Assembly (NCBI GenBank): GCA_022059125.1
Contig: JAEUWY010000020.1
Coordinates: 2,108,001-2,172,000 of the forward strand
Reading direction: 5' to 3'
From: Corynespora cassiicola
Taxonomy: Eukaryota; Ascomycota; Dothideomycetes; Pleosporales; Corynesporascaceae
Length of the DNA: 64,000 nucleotides
Below are positions 62,801-64,000 of the stretch, one piece after another; within the stretch, counting starts at the first letter, position 1; each line of letters starts with the position of its first letter. A program made the translations under genes and the position numbers. The notes under the pieces are model-generated. The model worked only from the letters and a program-made list of their open reading frames with translations. It had not been told where the DNA came from and searched no databases.

Positions 62801-64000
62801 TTTGGACTGCGTTGTACATGGCAGGTGTGGGTATTGGCGAAGTTATCTTGTTCATGGCTTCCATAATCTCAAGCCTTTCCCTGTTTATTTGTCCGGATAT
62901 CAGAAGGTAGATGAAGAGATCGAATGCGGCGACGATTCCATGGGCCACAATGCCATCCAGAGCTTCCGCGACTCTATCCAGCATTTCCCTGAACTCTGTT
63001 TTGCTGCAGTCGACGACTTGTATTGACAAAGACTGAAAGCGCGCGGTCGAATTTTCGCTTTTGTATCGAAATATCACTCCTTCTCTTAACGTAGATTGAC
63101 CAGTGATAAAATCTGGGCCTTCGAGTGCGAGGAGATCGGGAAGGATGCCACGCTTTGTGGGTTCTATGCTATTATAAAGTATAATACGCTCTAGATATGG
63201 CGTCCAATTGGCCCATACTCGCCATTCGTGGAACTGTGAATCCAGGAAATGACTTATGAGGAGACGATTGGGGGCCACGTTAGTAGGCTTTGAGTTCGCA
63301 AAGACCGACATCCAATGTTTTGCTTTGTTTGCTGCTGCCCACTCGCACTTGAGTCTGTAACCCTCGAGTTGTACTGAGAAAGCATGGACTGCGCGGCGTG
63401 TGAGAAGCAAAAAATCCGGCAGGGCGCTCATGTTGGTGGTCTTTGTTTCCAAAAGGACATGGGAGATGCCTTGGAGGAACTGGCCTGCCGCGTCAGTGCC
63501 ATGGGTAACGGCATATGGAAGAAGTTTGCGTGCCCATAGTGCTTCGAGTGGGGTTATGGATTGTATGTTGCTGCCGTTTGCAGCAATAAGGGATTCGAGA
63601 TAAGTTCTAAGCCCGTAGAATGAGGCAGGTGCGACTTGGAGTTCGACGTTCAGAATCGCTCTCACTGCAGCCGGGGACATTGCGTATGCGCATGCTGCTA
63701 TTGCCACATCTCGGGCCGCAATACTGTCAATGAGATGGTGAAGCCGGACATCCATTTCAGCTTGGCTTAGTTTTCCTTTTTTCCTCAGATAACCATCAGT
63801 GTGCTTCTGGAGGAGTGCCCAGGGGAAGTTCTCATCGGAAGGGTGTAAAAGGCCGGCCGTAAAGTTGATCTGTTGTCGCCACTCATCACTCGGTTTGATC
63901 TTATTGAAGATATTATTTTTGGTCCATGATGTAGAAAATCGTATGCCTTCACTCCGCTCCATTGTTGTTTTCAACATAAGCCTGTCCATGTGGAGACCAC
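59811..64000 (-). CDS. Very large protein with C-terminal PARP catalytic domain (5' end beyond window)
   Basis: Three visible exons (63989 or beyond to 62450, 62394-61997, 61946-59811) join in frame to at least about 1358 residues. The frame is open to the right edge, so the true start is unknown (a Met codon occurs at 63989). The C-terminus is a PARP-like ADP-ribosyltransferase fold: RILFHGTSLDRLPSILAQGL, then GAAHGKGIYLAEDPATSFTY, with the NAD-binding His and Tyr visible. Just before it is YCMVCDQSH...RPHPCNIMACAKLW, a Cys pair arrangement seen in fungal and animal PARP6/8-type proteins. The third catalytic position is not the Glu of polymerising PARPs; the segment reads MVRFVWLF, so mono-ADP-ribosylation or no activity is likely. 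The roughly 900 residues upstream are predicted helical without a known domain. Related fungal proteins often carry a C-terminal E2 ubiquitin-conjugating domain, absent here. Confidence 0.8.

Overview
The window comes from a filamentous ascomycete (Pezizomycotina). Genes have short introns (about 40-150 bp) with GT...AG ends and CTAAC/CTGAC-like branch sites. The gene set (Pal1, Sls1, Stb3, an EEIG1/EHBP1-type N-terminal C2 protein, fungal Zn2Cys6 factor, intron-containing tRNAs) is fungal, and the intergenic DNA is GC-rich with many microsatellites. I joined exons by reading frame, splice signals and family knowledge. For every spliced gene with both ends resolved, the exon lengths sum to a multiple of three.

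1-16.2 kb: the 5' part of the EF-1alpha gene (cut by the left edge), mitochondrial SLS1, an NT-C2 protein divergent from the tRNA adenosine deaminase TAD1, a RecA-fold Rad51-like protein with no visible Walker A lysine, and Pal1. 16.2-30.7 kb: Mediator subunit Med31, a TBC Rab-GAP, a tiny metallothionein whose stop codon is split by its intron, the Sin3-associated STB3 homologue, and topoisomerase III with an RGG-rich insertion. Most microsatellites and non-coding GC-rich DNA lie here.

31-46.9 kb: a DUF1295 membrane protein, a large orphan protein, and a five-exon gene joining C2H2 zinc fingers to a trypsin-like protease domain and ending in two tandem SEDWxHI motifs. Then come two tandem tRNA-Arg(ACG) genes with unrelated introns, a BTB-like protein with an FG-repeat tail, an orphan gene, and a manganese-type cation diffusion facilitator.

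48-64 kb: a ZIP metal transporter divergent from the cation diffusion facilitator, then an apparent aromatic amino acid catabolism group. It consists of an Aro80/HmgR-like Zn2Cys6 factor, a TTC36-like TPR protein and 4-hydroxyphenylpyruvate dioxygenase, the last two divergent from one promoter region. A BTB-like protein follows, and the 3' part of a very large PARP-domain protein runs off the right edge.

The strongest leads are the TTC36-like/dioxygenase pair beside a Zn2Cys6 regulator, the zinc-finger/protease fusion with p62-like WxxI motifs, the metallothionein split stop codon, and the RecA-like protein without a P-loop. No CRISPR array, rRNA or recognisable transposon was seen.
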